Assembly: GCF_014642075.1 (NCBI RefSeq)
Contig: NZ_BMIK01000015.1
Span: 1-64,000, forward strand
Direction of reading: 5' to 3'
Length of the DNA: 64,000 nucleotides
From: Parapedobacter defluvii
GTDB lineage: Bacteria; Bacteroidota; Bacteroidia; Sphingobacteriales; Sphingobacteriaceae
Shown here: positions 51,784 through 60,859 of the stretch, piece by piece
Layout: every line of letters begins with the position of its first letter
Numbering within the stretch: position 1 is the stretch's first letter
The notes under the pieces: model-generated
Database searches by the model: none
What the model was told of the DNA's origin: nothing
Seen by the model: only the letters and a program-made list of their open reading frames with translations
Program-made: the position numbers and the translations under genes

Positions 51784-53280
51784 TTATTTCAACCACCATG
51801 GTTTTTCATGGATATCATCGTTGCCCGCTCCAAACTGGCTTGCAATGGCTGCCGATACGTGTTCGCCGTTGTAGTTATATTCCGATTGGGGATACATCCA
51901 CCGGAAAGGCACTGCTACCCCTCTCGGTCTTCTAAATTCCGGATATCCTGTGCGGAGATGATCGTAGAACGCCGACCACCCTCCTTGCAGAAACGAGCGC
52001 AGGTACTTTTGGGTCACAATGCGTTCCAGTTGGCCTTCCTGACCCTGAGCCAATGCAAAATCGACCAACGAATGGCGCAGGTACGCCGATACCGCTGTTT
52101 CATCCACATACGAACCTAAGCCTTTGGCATACGTTTCGTAAAACTTGAACGAAGCCCGTATGCCTGACTCATAATAAGCGCCGGCATCTCCACTGATCCA
52201 TCCCCTTACTACGGCTTCGGCCAGGATGAATTGCTGCTCGGCATACCCCATCAATACAAAGGGTTCATTGGTGGGATCCTGGTGATAGCGTTCGAGCACT
52301 TTCGACGTACGTCCCGCAGCAGCCTTCAGATTTACCTGTGCATAGGGAGCTGCGGGATCGCCTCCTTCGTAAGCCGTAAAATCATCAAGGGCCTTACCTG
52401 CTTCCTTGCCCACACGTGTCTGCGTACAATAGACAAAAAGACGGGGATCTTCGCGGTCCTGAAGCCGCCGGATAAACGTCGAGTCTATATACATGCCCGA
52501 CCCGTAGCCGCTGGAATTGAACTCGGGGTAGCGGTTGCCTTCCTGGTTAAGGAATACCAGCTGGGCGTCATCGGCCAGCAAATTGCCGGCAGTGGCTTCG
52601 AGTAGTGGACTTTCGGCCGCAATCCGCGCAAACGTGCCTTTTATATCCAGTTCCGCATCGGATTCCTTGCCCGAAAGGGTCATCAATACTTTCAGGCGGA
52701 AAGCATTTACCAGTTTACGCCACTTTTCGGCACTGCCGCCATAGATGATATCCCCATCGATGACGGTATTGGATTGTGCCAACAGTGCATCCGCCTCAGC
52801 CAACTCAGCAAGGATGCCCTGAAACACGGCTTTCTGCGGATCGTAGGCCGGCGTGTAAATACCCTCTTCCGCCTCACCTTTCAATGCCTGAGCATACGGG
52901 ATGTCTCCAAACGTGAGGGTCAGGTTGTAAAAGTAATAAGCCCGGAAAAACTTTGCCAGTGCTTCATACGACGTATTTCCTATGCGCGCTGCTTCTTCTG
53001 ACATTTTCGTGATGTCACGCAGCACCGTATAGGCCTCAAAACCGCTCCGGTTCCATTTGTAATATTGATTGGCATTCTCGCCGTCTGTCTGCACGAGCAT
53101 TTTCAGCGCATACAGGGGACCTGTACCCTGGTAAGCACGGAAAGCATCCCATTGTATTTTGGTAAGCTGTAGTTGGGGATGCGTTTCCGTAGCGCGGTTA
53201 GGGTCAATATTCATTTCATCCAATGGGCTGCAGGATGCCAGCACACATGCGGCCAACAACACACTATATAATTTGTTCAT
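51784..53280 (-). CDS. SusD-like outer-membrane lipoprotein (SusD-like_2 branch)
   Basis: A 498-aa predicted lipoprotein (lipobox VLASC, Cys18). It has the variant SusD layout used with RagA-type channels: SPLDEMNIDPNRATETHPQL at the start, KFFRAYYFYNLTLTFGDIPY, GGSAEKWRKLVNAFRLKVLM and the C-terminal IVTQKYLRSFLQGGWSAFYD. It pairs with the SusC channel at 53311, 30 nt upstream. It probably captures the ligand released or recognised by the phospholipase system. Confidence 0.92.
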   Translation of the reverse strand: MNKLYSVLLAACVLASCSPLDEMNIDPNRATETHPQLQLTKIQWDAFRAYQGTGPLYALKMLVQTDGENANQYYKWNRSGFEAYTVLRDITKMSEEAARIGNTSYEALAKFFRAYYFYNLTLTFGDIPYAQALKGEAEEGIYTPAYDPQKAVFQGILAELAEADALLAQSNTVIDGDIIYGGSAEKWRKLVNAFRLKVLMTLSGKESDAELDIKGTFARIAAESPLLEATAGNLLADDAQLVFLNQEGNRYPEFNSSGYGSGMYIDSTFIRRLQDREDPRLFVYCTQTRVGKEAGKALDDFTAYEGGDPAAPYAQVNLKAAAGRTSKVLERYHQDPTNEPFVLMGYAEQQFILAEAVVRGWISGDAGAYYESGIRASFKFYETYAKGLGSYVDETAVSAYLRHSLVDFALAQGQEGQLERIVTQKYLRSFLQGGWSAFYDHLRTGYPEFRRPRGVAVPFRWMYPQSEYNYNGEHVSAAIASQFGAGNDDIHEKPWWLK

Positions 53281-53310
53281 GTTTTATCTATTAAATCAGG
53301 TAAGAACTGT

Positions 53311-56300
53311 TTAAAACTTCAAATTGATGGAGAAACCAAGATACCGGGCCGAAGGATCCTGCAAATCGTTGTCATTGCCATAATCCGGATCTACATAAGG
53401 TATCTTCTTCCACATCAGCAGATTGTATCCATACAAGGTCACAACGGCATTTTTGGCATTGCCTATTTTCATCAGCTTGGCTACATCGTAGCCTACAGAC
53501 AACCGGCGCAGCTTGAAATAAGAACGGTCGTAGGTATTGGCAAACTGCTCACTTTCTTCTTCAGTAACCTGTGCCTGGTAGGGATAAATCTGGCTCCATG
53601 TTTGCCAGTTGACGGCTGTTGTATTGGGCGTGTAAGTACGTGTGTCGGAAAGGATGTTTCCGTCTACATCCCGCTGGAGTTCGCCGCCTGTGACAACCAC
53701 CCCGGTCGGAACATATACCGGATGGCCTGCAGCGTATTCCGCATCGCGGTATTCCACCGATTTGGGATGCTTGCCGCCCCACCACATTTTTTCGATGGTC
53801 ATTGAGCGCATAAGCCCACCCCAAGCGCCATCCACATCGAGGTTGACCAGGAATCCCTTTACGTTGAATCTATTCTGGAAACCCAAACGCCAATCGGGTT
53901 CCAAGTTACCGATGTAGGTAGGATACGGGTCTTTAATGGGAAGTCCACTATTGGGATCAAGGATCAATTCGCCATCTTTGCTTTTTTGCCAAACGGTGGC
54001 GTAATAACTGTCGGCACGATCGCCCGCGCGAAGTTCGCCGAATTTCGCCTGACTGCCATAGATTTCATCGATTTTCTTGGCGTAGTGGTTCCAGTTGATA
54101 CTCATATCCCACGAGAAATCGGTTCCGACTACAGGCTTGGCGGTTGCCATCACTTCGTAACCATTGGTCAGATATATGTTGCCATTCACCTTGCGTGAAG
54201 AGAAACCGGAAGCTTCGGAAATATTGAGATCAATGATCTGGTTTTCATCTTTAATGCGGTAATAAGTAACATCAACCGAAAACCGGTTGTTGGCGAAGGC
54301 GGTAGACACCCCTGCTTCATAAGAAGTAGACTTGTCGGGCTGTATGGCCGGGTTTACGATCCCTGCGGGGTAGGTGACGGAAGGTGTGGAACCATACGTG
54401 ACGCTCTTGTTATAAGATGAATAGATGCTGTAGGGATCCAAGTCGCTGGATACCTGTGCCCATGAGGCATAGACCCGCAAAAAGTCAAACACCCTGGGCA
54501 GTTTCAGGTAATCGGACACCACGGTACTCATGGATACGGCGGGATAAAAATAGGAATTGCCGCCTTTGGGCAGGGTGGACGACCAGTCGTTCCGTGCCGA
54601 AAAATTCAGATACAAGGCATTGAAGATATCCAGATTGGCGCTTCCATACACGCTTCGGATGGCTTTCTCCTGAAAATAATTGGTCGCCTGCACCGGTCCC
54701 TGGGTATTGTTGAGGCTATACACGAAAGGCACGATAAGACCGTCGCTCGACTCGTAATCTTCGCGGTAAGTGCGGTGGAACGTAGATGCCCCCACGTTGA
54801 GTGTCAGGTCAAGCTGGGAGGCCAGCCGCTGATTGTAAGTGGCTAGCACATCCGCATCGACATTGAGCTGCGCCTTGTTCCATAGCTTGTAATCGCCGTT
54901 TCGCGAATCCCCGTAGTTCATGTAGGACTTCGGGCTTTGCATGTCTTCGAAGGTTTTGTTTTCGCGCATGGAGGCACGGCCCTGCAGGTTCAGGTTGGGC
55001 AATATTTTCCAGTTCAACTGGGTTTGCCCGTGCAGCACATTCCGGTCCTGCTTCTGCTGCAATTCCAAAGCTGCAAAATAAGGATTATTGTACCACGCGT
55101 AGTTATAGTTTGCCTGGCGGTATCCTTCCTGCCCGGGCACATAACGGTGCTCACGCAGGTCGTTTCCGTCCACGTCGTCGCCCATCCAGATGAGAATGGT
55201 GTACATGTGGTTTTTGGGTCCGTACCCATACCTCGGGTAATTGGGAGAATACACCTTGTTGTATCCCAGCGACGCATCCAACTGCAAGTTGTCTGCGAGG
55301 AAAAACGACGCATTGAGTTTAGCCCCGCCGGTATTGAGCGACGTGTTGGGCACCTGCCCTTTTTGATAGGCATAGTTGCCGGATGCATAAAAGCTGGCTC
55401 GCTTGCCTTTATAGGCCATGGATAATGAATTGTTGGTTACGATGCCTGTACTGAGGAAATCGCCCAGGTTATCGTGGCGCACCCAATCAGTAGGCACCCG
55501 CTCGTAACGCGATTTATCATCGTAAATGGTGCCGGATACATCTCCCCACCAAGGGATCACTTCACCGGTCTGTTTGTCGCGGATGGGACTGTTCCACTGA
55601 GGTACTTTCACGCCTGTACCAAATTTCGGTCCCCAGATCATGTCTCCGTCAGAAATCCCTCCATCGGCACCATCCCAAAACTCGTATTGGCCATTTGACC
55701 CGTTTCCGTATTGCGTCTGGGTCTCCGGGTAGACCGTAAATCCAGCGGTAAACAGGTTATTCGTACCGACATTTACTTCAAGGGTCTCTTCCTTTGCCTG
55801 CTTGCTGGTGATGAGAATTGCCCCGTTTTTGCCCCGCGAACCGTACAGTGCCGATGCGGTGGTACCCTTCAATACGTTGATATTTTCGATGTCTTCGCTG
55901 GAGATATCGTAGAAATCGGTTTCAACGGGTACACCATCCAGCACGATCAGGGGTTTGTTGCCACGCAGTGTCATCGAGGGCGTCTGGAACAAACCGGTGG
56001 GATTGGCCACGGTAAGTCCCGCTACCTGACCGGACAAGGCACTGCCCAAATTGGTTGTCTTGGACTGTGACAACACTTCGGGATTTACTTCCTGAGTGGC
56101 ATAGCCTACTTTCCGTTTTTGCTGCTTGATACCGATGGCCGTTACCACCACCTCTTCCAGGGCCGAGGCATCCGCTTTCAGCAGGACATCAAGGATGGTC
56201 TGCCCATTGACGGCAACCTCTTGGGTTACGTAGCCCAGCATGGAAAACACAAGAGTGGCATCCGCATGCGTAGCCAGCTGATAGCGGCCGTCTGCCGCGG

Positions 56301-56748
56301 TGGCCGTGCCGCCTGTGCTCCCTTTTTCCGCAACAGAGACTCCCTGCAACGGGGTGCCCACCGAATCGCGCACCACGCCCGAAACACGAAGCTGTACCCG
56401 GGGTCTTTCCGTGAGGATAATGGTGCCATTTACTTCTTTATAGCCGATTCCCGAAGGGTACAATAAATCACTGAGTACGGTGAAAAGCGGCACATCCGTG
56501 AACCTTTTATCCGCTATTTGATTGACATCAAGCTGAAATTTTTGGGGATCGTAAGCAAATTTGACTTTATAGCCCGTTTTAAGTGCATTTAATGCCGCAG
56601 CTAGATTCCCTTTGGGCAGGGTAATGGTAATCCGCTGGTCCAGCACATCGGTTTGCCCCGCCGCAAGTACCGATCCGGCCGAAAAAACCCATAGAAGCGC
56701 AAAAATGTAATATTTGCGTAGAAATGGCTGATATTGACTAAATTTCAT
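53311..56748 (-). CDS. SusC/RagA-family TonB-linked outer-membrane transporter with STN domain
   Basis: A 1145-aa TonB-dependent channel. Signal peptide to about residue 31 (SVLAAGQ), STN domain (ITITLPKGNLAAALNALKTG; FTDVPLFTVLSDLLYPSG), carboxypeptidase-like domain (VSGVVRDSVGTPLQGVSV), a plug with LRGNKPLIVLDGVPVETDF and NINVLKGTTASALYGSRG, and a barrel ending YLGFSINLKF. It takes part in trans-envelope signalling with the FecR and ECF genes just upstream. Confidence 0.94.
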   Translation of the reverse strand: MKFSQYQPFLRKYYIFALLWVFSAGSVLAAGQTDVLDQRITITLPKGNLAAALNALKTGYKVKFAYDPQKFQLDVNQIADKRFTDVPLFTVLSDLLYPSGIGYKEVNGTIILTERPRVQLRVSGVVRDSVGTPLQGVSVAEKGSTGGTATAADGRYQLATHADATLVFSMLGYVTQEVAVNGQTILDVLLKADASALEEVVVTAIGIKQQKRKVGYATQEVNPEVLSQSKTTNLGSALSGQVAGLTVANPTGLFQTPSMTLRGNKPLIVLDGVPVETDFYDISSEDIENINVLKGTTASALYGSRGKNGAILITSKQAKEETLEVNVGTNNLFTAGFTVYPETQTQYGNGSNGQYEFWDGADGGISDGDMIWGPKFGTGVKVPQWNSPIRDKQTGEVIPWWGDVSGTIYDDKSRYERVPTDWVRHDNLGDFLSTGIVTNNSLSMAYKGKRASFYASGNYAYQKGQVPNTSLNTGGAKLNASFFLADNLQLDASLGYNKVYSPNYPRYGYGPKNHMYTILIWMGDDVDGNDLREHRYVPGQEGYRQANYNYAWYNNPYFAALELQQKQDRNVLHGQTQLNWKILPNLNLQGRASMRENKTFEDMQSPKSYMNYGDSRNGDYKLWNKAQLNVDADVLATYNQRLASQLDLTLNVGASTFHRTYREDYESSDGLIVPFVYSLNNTQGPVQATNYFQEKAIRSVYGSANLDIFNALYLNFSARNDWSSTLPKGGNSYFYPAVSMSTVVSDYLKLPRVFDFLRVYASWAQVSSDLDPYSIYSSYNKSVTYGSTPSVTYPAGIVNPAIQPDKSTSYEAGVSTAFANNRFSVDVTYYRIKDENQIIDLNISEASGFSSRKVNGNIYLTNGYEVMATAKPVVGTDFSWDMSINWNHYAKKIDEIYGSQAKFGELRAGDRADSYYATVWQKSKDGELILDPNSGLPIKDPYPTYIGNLEPDWRLGFQNRFNVKGFLVNLDVDGAWGGLMRSMTIEKMWWGGKHPKSVEYRDAEYAAGHPVYVPTGVVVTGGELQRDVDGNILSDTRTYTPNTTAVNWQTWSQIYPYQAQVTEEESEQFANTYDRSYFKLRRLSVGYDVAKLMKIGNAKNAVVTLYGYNLLMWKKIPYVDPDYGNDNDLQDPSARYLGFSINLKF

Positions 56749-56841
56749 ATATTTTTGTCCGTTTAACTAATTACTATTTTATTTTTTAGAAGCCGTTATC
56801 ACCGTTCATGATAATGGCTTCTGCTTTTGATGACGAGCTGT

Positions 56842-57783
56842 TTATTCGTATAAGGTTATCGTTCCGTCTACCTCCTTTCTCAATTTCAGGTTATGAATGG
56901 CACACACCACCTCAAGGGTCTGTGCTGCAGTCGCTCTGCGTTCCACTTCCATCGTAAACCGGAGCCGGGTAACATGTGGGCTTCCGGCGGTGATTTTTAC
57001 TCCATAAAATTCATGCAAGGCATTCTTCAGTTCGGTGAAACTCGCATTTTCCAAGGCAAGCTTATCCATCTGCCAGATGGCTATACGATCCGTCGCATGA
57101 TGGTATTTATAGGCAATATCCTTCGCTCGGTCATACCGCAGTTGCATTCCTTTGGTCAGTACACCCAATGACTGTTCTCCACGATGGACAGCTACTTTTC
57201 CCTGGCGCACACCTACTTCGAGGGTATTGTCCTGCTGTGCATGGACATTGAATGCGGTACCCAATACTTTTACTTGCAGCTCCTCCCAATACACGAGCAA
57301 TGGCGCCCGCTCATTGGGTGCTGCTTCCAAAAACACTTCTCCCTTTTTTAGCCAGATTTCACGTCGTTTTTTTGCATAGGTTTGCGGCAGATAGCGGATT
57401 TCGGTGCCTGCATTAAGCCAAAGCTGGGTGCTGTCAGGCAGGAAAAGTACGCGCTGTTCAGCTGCTCCTGTGGATACAGCGACATATGCCGTTTGGCCCG
57501 GTCGTTGAAAAACAAAAAGATACCCACCTATTCCGATGCCGGCGAACAAACAGGCCGCAACCGCCCACCGCATCAGGCGGTAAGTCCGTGGCCGCTTGTG
57601 CAACCTGTGGAAAACCGCATGCGTGATGTGCGTTTTCGCTTCATCGACAGCCCCTGGAGCAACGTCCTTGTCCGGAAGGTCATCAAATGCTGCATACCAT
57701 GCTTCCACCCATACCTTTTCATCCGGCGAAGCCGTACCCCGTAGGTATCTCCTGAAAATTTCCCGTTGTTTCTTACTATCCAC
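56842..57783 (-). CDS. FecR-family anti-sigma factor
   Basis: A 313-aa inner-membrane anti-sigma factor: N-terminal QREIFRRYLRGTASPDEKVW, membrane helix near 72-88 (WAVAACLFAGIGIGGYLFV), FecR domain (STGAAEQRVLFLPDSTQLWL; LNAGTEIRYLPQTYAKKRRE; VLGTAFNVHAQQDNTLEV) and a C-terminal STN-like module (FTELKNALHEFYGVKI). The start codon is GTG (57783), as no in-frame ATG lies close. It links the SusC channel to the ECF factor at 57854. Confidence 0.92.
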   Translation of the reverse strand: MDSKKQREIFRRYLRGTASPDEKVWVEAWYAAFDDLPDKDVAPGAVDEAKTHITHAVFHRLHKRPRTYRLMRWAVAACLFAGIGIGGYLFVFQRPGQTAYVAVSTGAAEQRVLFLPDSTQLWLNAGTEIRYLPQTYAKKRREIWLKKGEVFLEAAPNERAPLLVYWEELQVKVLGTAFNVHAQQDNTLEVGVRQGKVAVHRGEQSLGVLTKGMQLRYDRAKDIAYKYHHATDRIAIWQMDKLALENASFTELKNALHEFYGVKITAGSPHVTRLRFTMEVERRATAAQTLEVVCAIHNLKLRKEVDGTITLYE

Positions 57784-57853
57784 TTTCGATGCCTGTTTAC
57801 TGGTATATCAGGCAAAGCGGGATTTTGTACGTATAATTTATGTTAAGCTTCGG

Positions 57854-58438
57854 TTAAAAAAAGCGTTCGAAACCAGCCAGACCGAGAAGAAGCAGGGGCA
57901 CAGCAGCAGGATAGTCATGCAGGAACCGCCGGACGATCGCCTTTGCATCAGCGAGGTAGTTTTTGACCGTCTGCAGCGACAAGGACAGCCGCTGAGCGAT
58001 TTCCTGAGGTGAGCATCCCTCGGCATAGCTGAGCCTGAAAACCTCCCGGATCCGCTGAGGCATGCGATCCATCGCCCGATCAATGAGGTGCTCAAGTTCA
58101 CCGAGGGCAACGATGCTATCGGCTTGCGGATGCAGCGCATCGCTTTCGGCAAGTTTCGCATTCGCATACCGGATGCGCACTTCATCTGCCTGGATATAAT
58201 TGATCACCTTATACCGGAGCGCCGCATACAGGTAATCTTCCCAATCGATGGCTTGGGGCAATTGATCTTTCCTTGTCCAGATCGTGACGAAAAGATCCTG
58301 GATCAGATCCTTGGCATCATCCGCATTGGCGATGCGTTTCAGCGAAGACCGATACAATGCTTCCCAATACCGGTTGTATAACTCGGTGAATGCTCCAATT
58401 TCTCCGGCCCGCAACCTATGCAATAACATACCGTCCAT
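57854..58438 (-). CDS. ECF RNA polymerase sigma factor (Bacteroidota FecI-like)
   Basis: A 194-aa sigma factor: region 2 FTELYNRYWEALYRSSLKRI, AKDLIQDLFVTIWTRKD and YLYAALRYKVINYIQ; region 4 MPQRIREVFRLSYAEGCSPQ then EIAQRLSLSLQTVKNYLADA. First gene of the phospholipase operon and likely activated through FecR by ligand binding to SusC. TACCTTTG on the minus strand at 58465-58458 is its probable -7 element, 20 nt before the ATG. Confidence 0.93.
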   Translation of the reverse strand: MDGMLLHRLRAGEIGAFTELYNRYWEALYRSSLKRIANADDAKDLIQDLFVTIWTRKDQLPQAIDWEDYLYAALRYKVINYIQADEVRIRYANAKLAESDALHPQADSIVALGELEHLIDRAMDRMPQRIREVFRLSYAEGCSPQEIAQRLSLSLQTVKNYLADAKAIVRRFLHDYPAAVPLLLLGLAGFERFF

Positions 58439-58457
58439 TGTTCATCCGTTTTCCTTT

Positions 58458-58465
58458 CAAAGGTA
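58458..58465 (-). promoter_or_regulatory. -7 element of the ECF/FecR/SusCD/phospholipase operon
   Basis: On the minus strand this reads TACCTTTG (TAnnTTTG). No good -33 TTTG was found at 19-21 nt. The predicted transcript start is near 58451, 13 nt before the sigma-factor ATG. Confidence 0.4.
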
Positions 58466-58578
58466 AAGCGGCTATTATTAATCCTGGATTAAATTTTAAT
58501 ACGTTCTGCTTTTCTTTTTCCCTAAGTACTCCTGCCTTATAAAAATACATTTCATATAAAATACTAAAAAAATTAGCC

Positions 58579-58606
58579 TATATTTGTTGTCCCAATTTGG
58601 AATAAC
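58579..58606 (+). promoter_or_regulatory. imuA promoter with candidate SOS operator
   Basis: TATATTTG (58579-58586) is the -7 element. From its last G to the base before the ATG (58586-58606) runs a 21-bp near-palindrome, GTT-g-T-c-CCAA-T-TTGG-a-A-t-AAC, in which 8 of 10 positions pair. A repressor bound there would block transcription start. The mutasome is SOS-induced in other bacteria, so a LexA-like repressor is the natural candidate, but none is encoded in this window. Confidence 0.5.
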
Positions 58607-59350
58607 ATGGCGGTATTAACGGAAGATAAACGTAAGCTAATCGGCCAGCTGCAAAAACACTTATTGCGTTGGCAGGGATTCAAATCGCCGGAAAACTCCT
58701 CTGAAAGCATCGGCTTGGGATCCGTGGAGAGGGCTTTCCCCAACGCCGTTTTTCCGATAGGAAGCATTCATGAATTCATAGGGACTACCCCCGAACAGGC
58801 CGCTGCCACGAGCGGTTTCATTGGGGGAATATTGGCCGCGCTGATGCGAAAGGGCGGCGTATGTCTATGGATCAGTACCTCCAACCGGCTATTTCCCCCT
58901 GCGATTAAGCATTTCGGCGTGGAGCCCGACCGGATTATTTTTATTGAGGCTCGTCGGGAAAAAGACATCTTATGGGCGCTGGAAGAAGCCCTTAAATGCG
59001 ACAGGCTCATCGCGGCCGTGGCGGAACTTCATGAAATAGATTTCAACCAATCGCTCCGGCTCCAACTCGCCGTGGAAAAAAGCAGGGTAACGGGGTTTGT
59101 GTTCCGCAGCAACCCGCTACGGGTGGGTAATACCGCCTGTGCTGCCCGGTGGCAGATCACCCCTTTGCCCAGCGAATCCGACGCAGGAATGCCGGGAGTG
59201 GGGCTGCCCAAGTGGGGGGTAGAACTGCTGAAAGTGCGCAACGGAAATCCGGGATATTGGGAACTGAAATGGTCGGCAGGGCAGTTTATCCCTGTCTCCA
59301 AACCTGCGAAACTTTTGGAACTACCCATGCGGAACCGGAAAATAGGATAA
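58607..59350 (+). CDS. imuA: ImuA, RecA-like mutasome protein
   Basis: A 247-aa RecA/SulA-related protein. Seen: FPIGSIHEFIGTTPEQAAAT near 46-65, GFIGGILAALMRKGGVCLWI (in place of a RecA Walker A region), and LRLQLAVEKSRVTGFVFRSN with AARWQITPLPSE near the end, the usual order of Bacteroidota ImuA. A canonical GxxxxGKT Walker A is absent. With ImuB and DnaE2 it performs damage-induced translesion synthesis. First gene of the operon; ImuB begins 3 nt after its stop. Confidence 0.92.
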   Translation: MAVLTEDKRKLIGQLQKHLLRWQGFKSPENSSESIGLGSVERAFPNAVFPIGSIHEFIGTTPEQAAATSGFIGGILAALMRKGGVCLWISTSNRLFPPAIKHFGVEPDRIIFIEARREKDILWALEEALKCDRLIAAVAELHEIDFNQSLRLQLAVEKSRVTGFVFRSNPLRVGNTACAARWQITPLPSESDAGMPGVGLPKWGVELLKVRNGNPGYWELKWSAGQFIPVSKPAKLLELPMRNRKIG

Positions 59351-59353
59351 TAA

Positions 59354-60853
59354 ATGGAGAAACGGTTTGCTTCCATCTGGTTCAGGCACCTGACGGCAGA
59401 TTGGCTGGCTCTTCGCCGACCCGCCTTACGGAATATGTCCTTTGTGCTGGCAGAACCGGTGCATGGCCGTATGGTTATCACTGCGGCTAATGCCTTAGCA
59501 GAAACCCAGGGAATCCATGCAGGTATGGTGGTAGCCGATGCCAAGGCCGCTGTACCCGACCTACAGGTAATTGATCATCCACCGGGCCTCACAGAAAAAC
59601 TGCTGGAAGCACTGGGATTATGGTGCATCCGCTATACACCGGCCGTGGCCGTAGCTCCCGACGGACTGATTCTTGACACCACTGGGTGCACGCACCTATG
59701 GGGAGGTGAGCGGCCCTACCTGAAAGAAATCGTAACCCGGCTGCGCGACAAGGGTTACGACGTGCGGATGGCCATTGCCGGCACCATTGGAACTGCCCGG
59801 GCCGTAGCACATTATGGAAAGGCAGAGCTTATCATTGATAGCGGTGCGGAACGTAATGCCCTGTCTCCCCTGCCCCCTGCTGCACTCCGGCTGGAATCCG
59901 ACGCGGTACAACGGTTACGCAAACTGGGGTTGCATACCATTGGCAGCTTTATGAGCATGCCACGTACGGCCCTGCGCAGGCGCTTCGGCCCTGAATTGGT
60001 AGAAAAGCTGGAACAGGCGCTTGGCCAGGCGGATGAATACATTCAGCCGCTGCGCCCTATCCCACCCTACACGGAAAGGCTGCCCTGCCTGGATCCCATC
60101 CGGACCGCTACGGGCATTGAAATCGCTATACAGCGCTTGCTGGAAGTGCTCTGCAAACGGTTAGCCGGCGAGGGAAAGGGATTGCGACAGGCTGTCCTCC
60201 GTTGCTATCGTGTGGACGGAAAAATGGTGCAGGTGGCCATCCGTACCAGCAGCCCCACGGCTCACGCCGCTCATATATTCAAGCTATTTGCACTGAAAAT
60301 TCCCCAGATTGAACCGGCCCTGGGTATTGAACTCTTCCTTATGGAAGCTTCCAAGATTGAAGATGCCGACCCTGTGCAGCACGCCCTGTGGGGCGGTATG
60401 CCCGGACCGGAAGATGCAGCGTTGGCTGAATTACTCGACAAACTGGCCGGAAAAACCGGTATCCACAAGGTAAGCCGCTATCTGCCCGATGAACACCATT
60501 GGCCGGAACGTTCTTATAGGCTCGCTGTATCCATCGGTGAAAAGCCCGTTACTACCTGGCGTACGGACCAACCGCGACCTACACGACTGCTGGCCAAACC
60601 CGAGCCCATCGAGGTGTCGGCACCCGTGCCGGATTATCCGCCTATGTTATTCCGTTATAAAGGAGAGCTACATCCCATCCGGAAAGCAGACGGACCGGAA
60701 CGCATCGAGCGTGAATGGTGGATGGATAAGGAAGAGCGCCGGGACTACTATCAGGTGGAAGACGAGGATGGACGCCGCTATTGGTTGTTCCGCTCGGGGC
60801 ACTATGCGGATGGCCAGCCGCAACAATGGTTTTTGCATGGCTTTTTTGCGTAA
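59354..60853 (+). CDS. imuB: ImuB, Y-family polymerase-like protein without catalytic residues
   Basis: A 499-aa protein of the DinB/UmuC fold. The palm positions that carry catalytic acids in active Y-polymerases are changed (ASIWFRHLTADWL at the start; LDTTGCTHLWGG where SxDE is expected), as known for ImuB. Also seen: LGLHTIGSFMSMPRTALRRR (HhH region) and the little-finger-like RLLEVLCKRLAGEGKGLRQA. It acts as an adaptor between the beta clamp, ImuA and DnaE2. It begins 3 nt after imuA and ends 6 nt before dnaE2. Confidence 0.93.
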   Translation: MEKRFASIWFRHLTADWLALRRPALRNMSFVLAEPVHGRMVITAANALAETQGIHAGMVVADAKAAVPDLQVIDHPPGLTEKLLEALGLWCIRYTPAVAVAPDGLILDTTGCTHLWGGERPYLKEIVTRLRDKGYDVRMAIAGTIGTARAVAHYGKAELIIDSGAERNALSPLPPAALRLESDAVQRLRKLGLHTIGSFMSMPRTALRRRFGPELVEKLEQALGQADEYIQPLRPIPPYTERLPCLDPIRTATGIEIAIQRLLEVLCKRLAGEGKGLRQAVLRCYRVDGKMVQVAIRTSSPTAHAAHIFKLFALKIPQIEPALGIELFLMEASKIEDADPVQHALWGGMPGPEDAALAELLDKLAGKTGIHKVSRYLPDEHHWPERSYRLAVSIGEKPVTTWRTDQPRPTRLLAKPEPIEVSAPVPDYPPMLFRYKGELHPIRKADGPERIEREWWMDKEERRDYYQVEDEDGRRYWLFRSGHYADGQPQQWFLHGFFA

Positions 60854-60859
60854 GGAATC

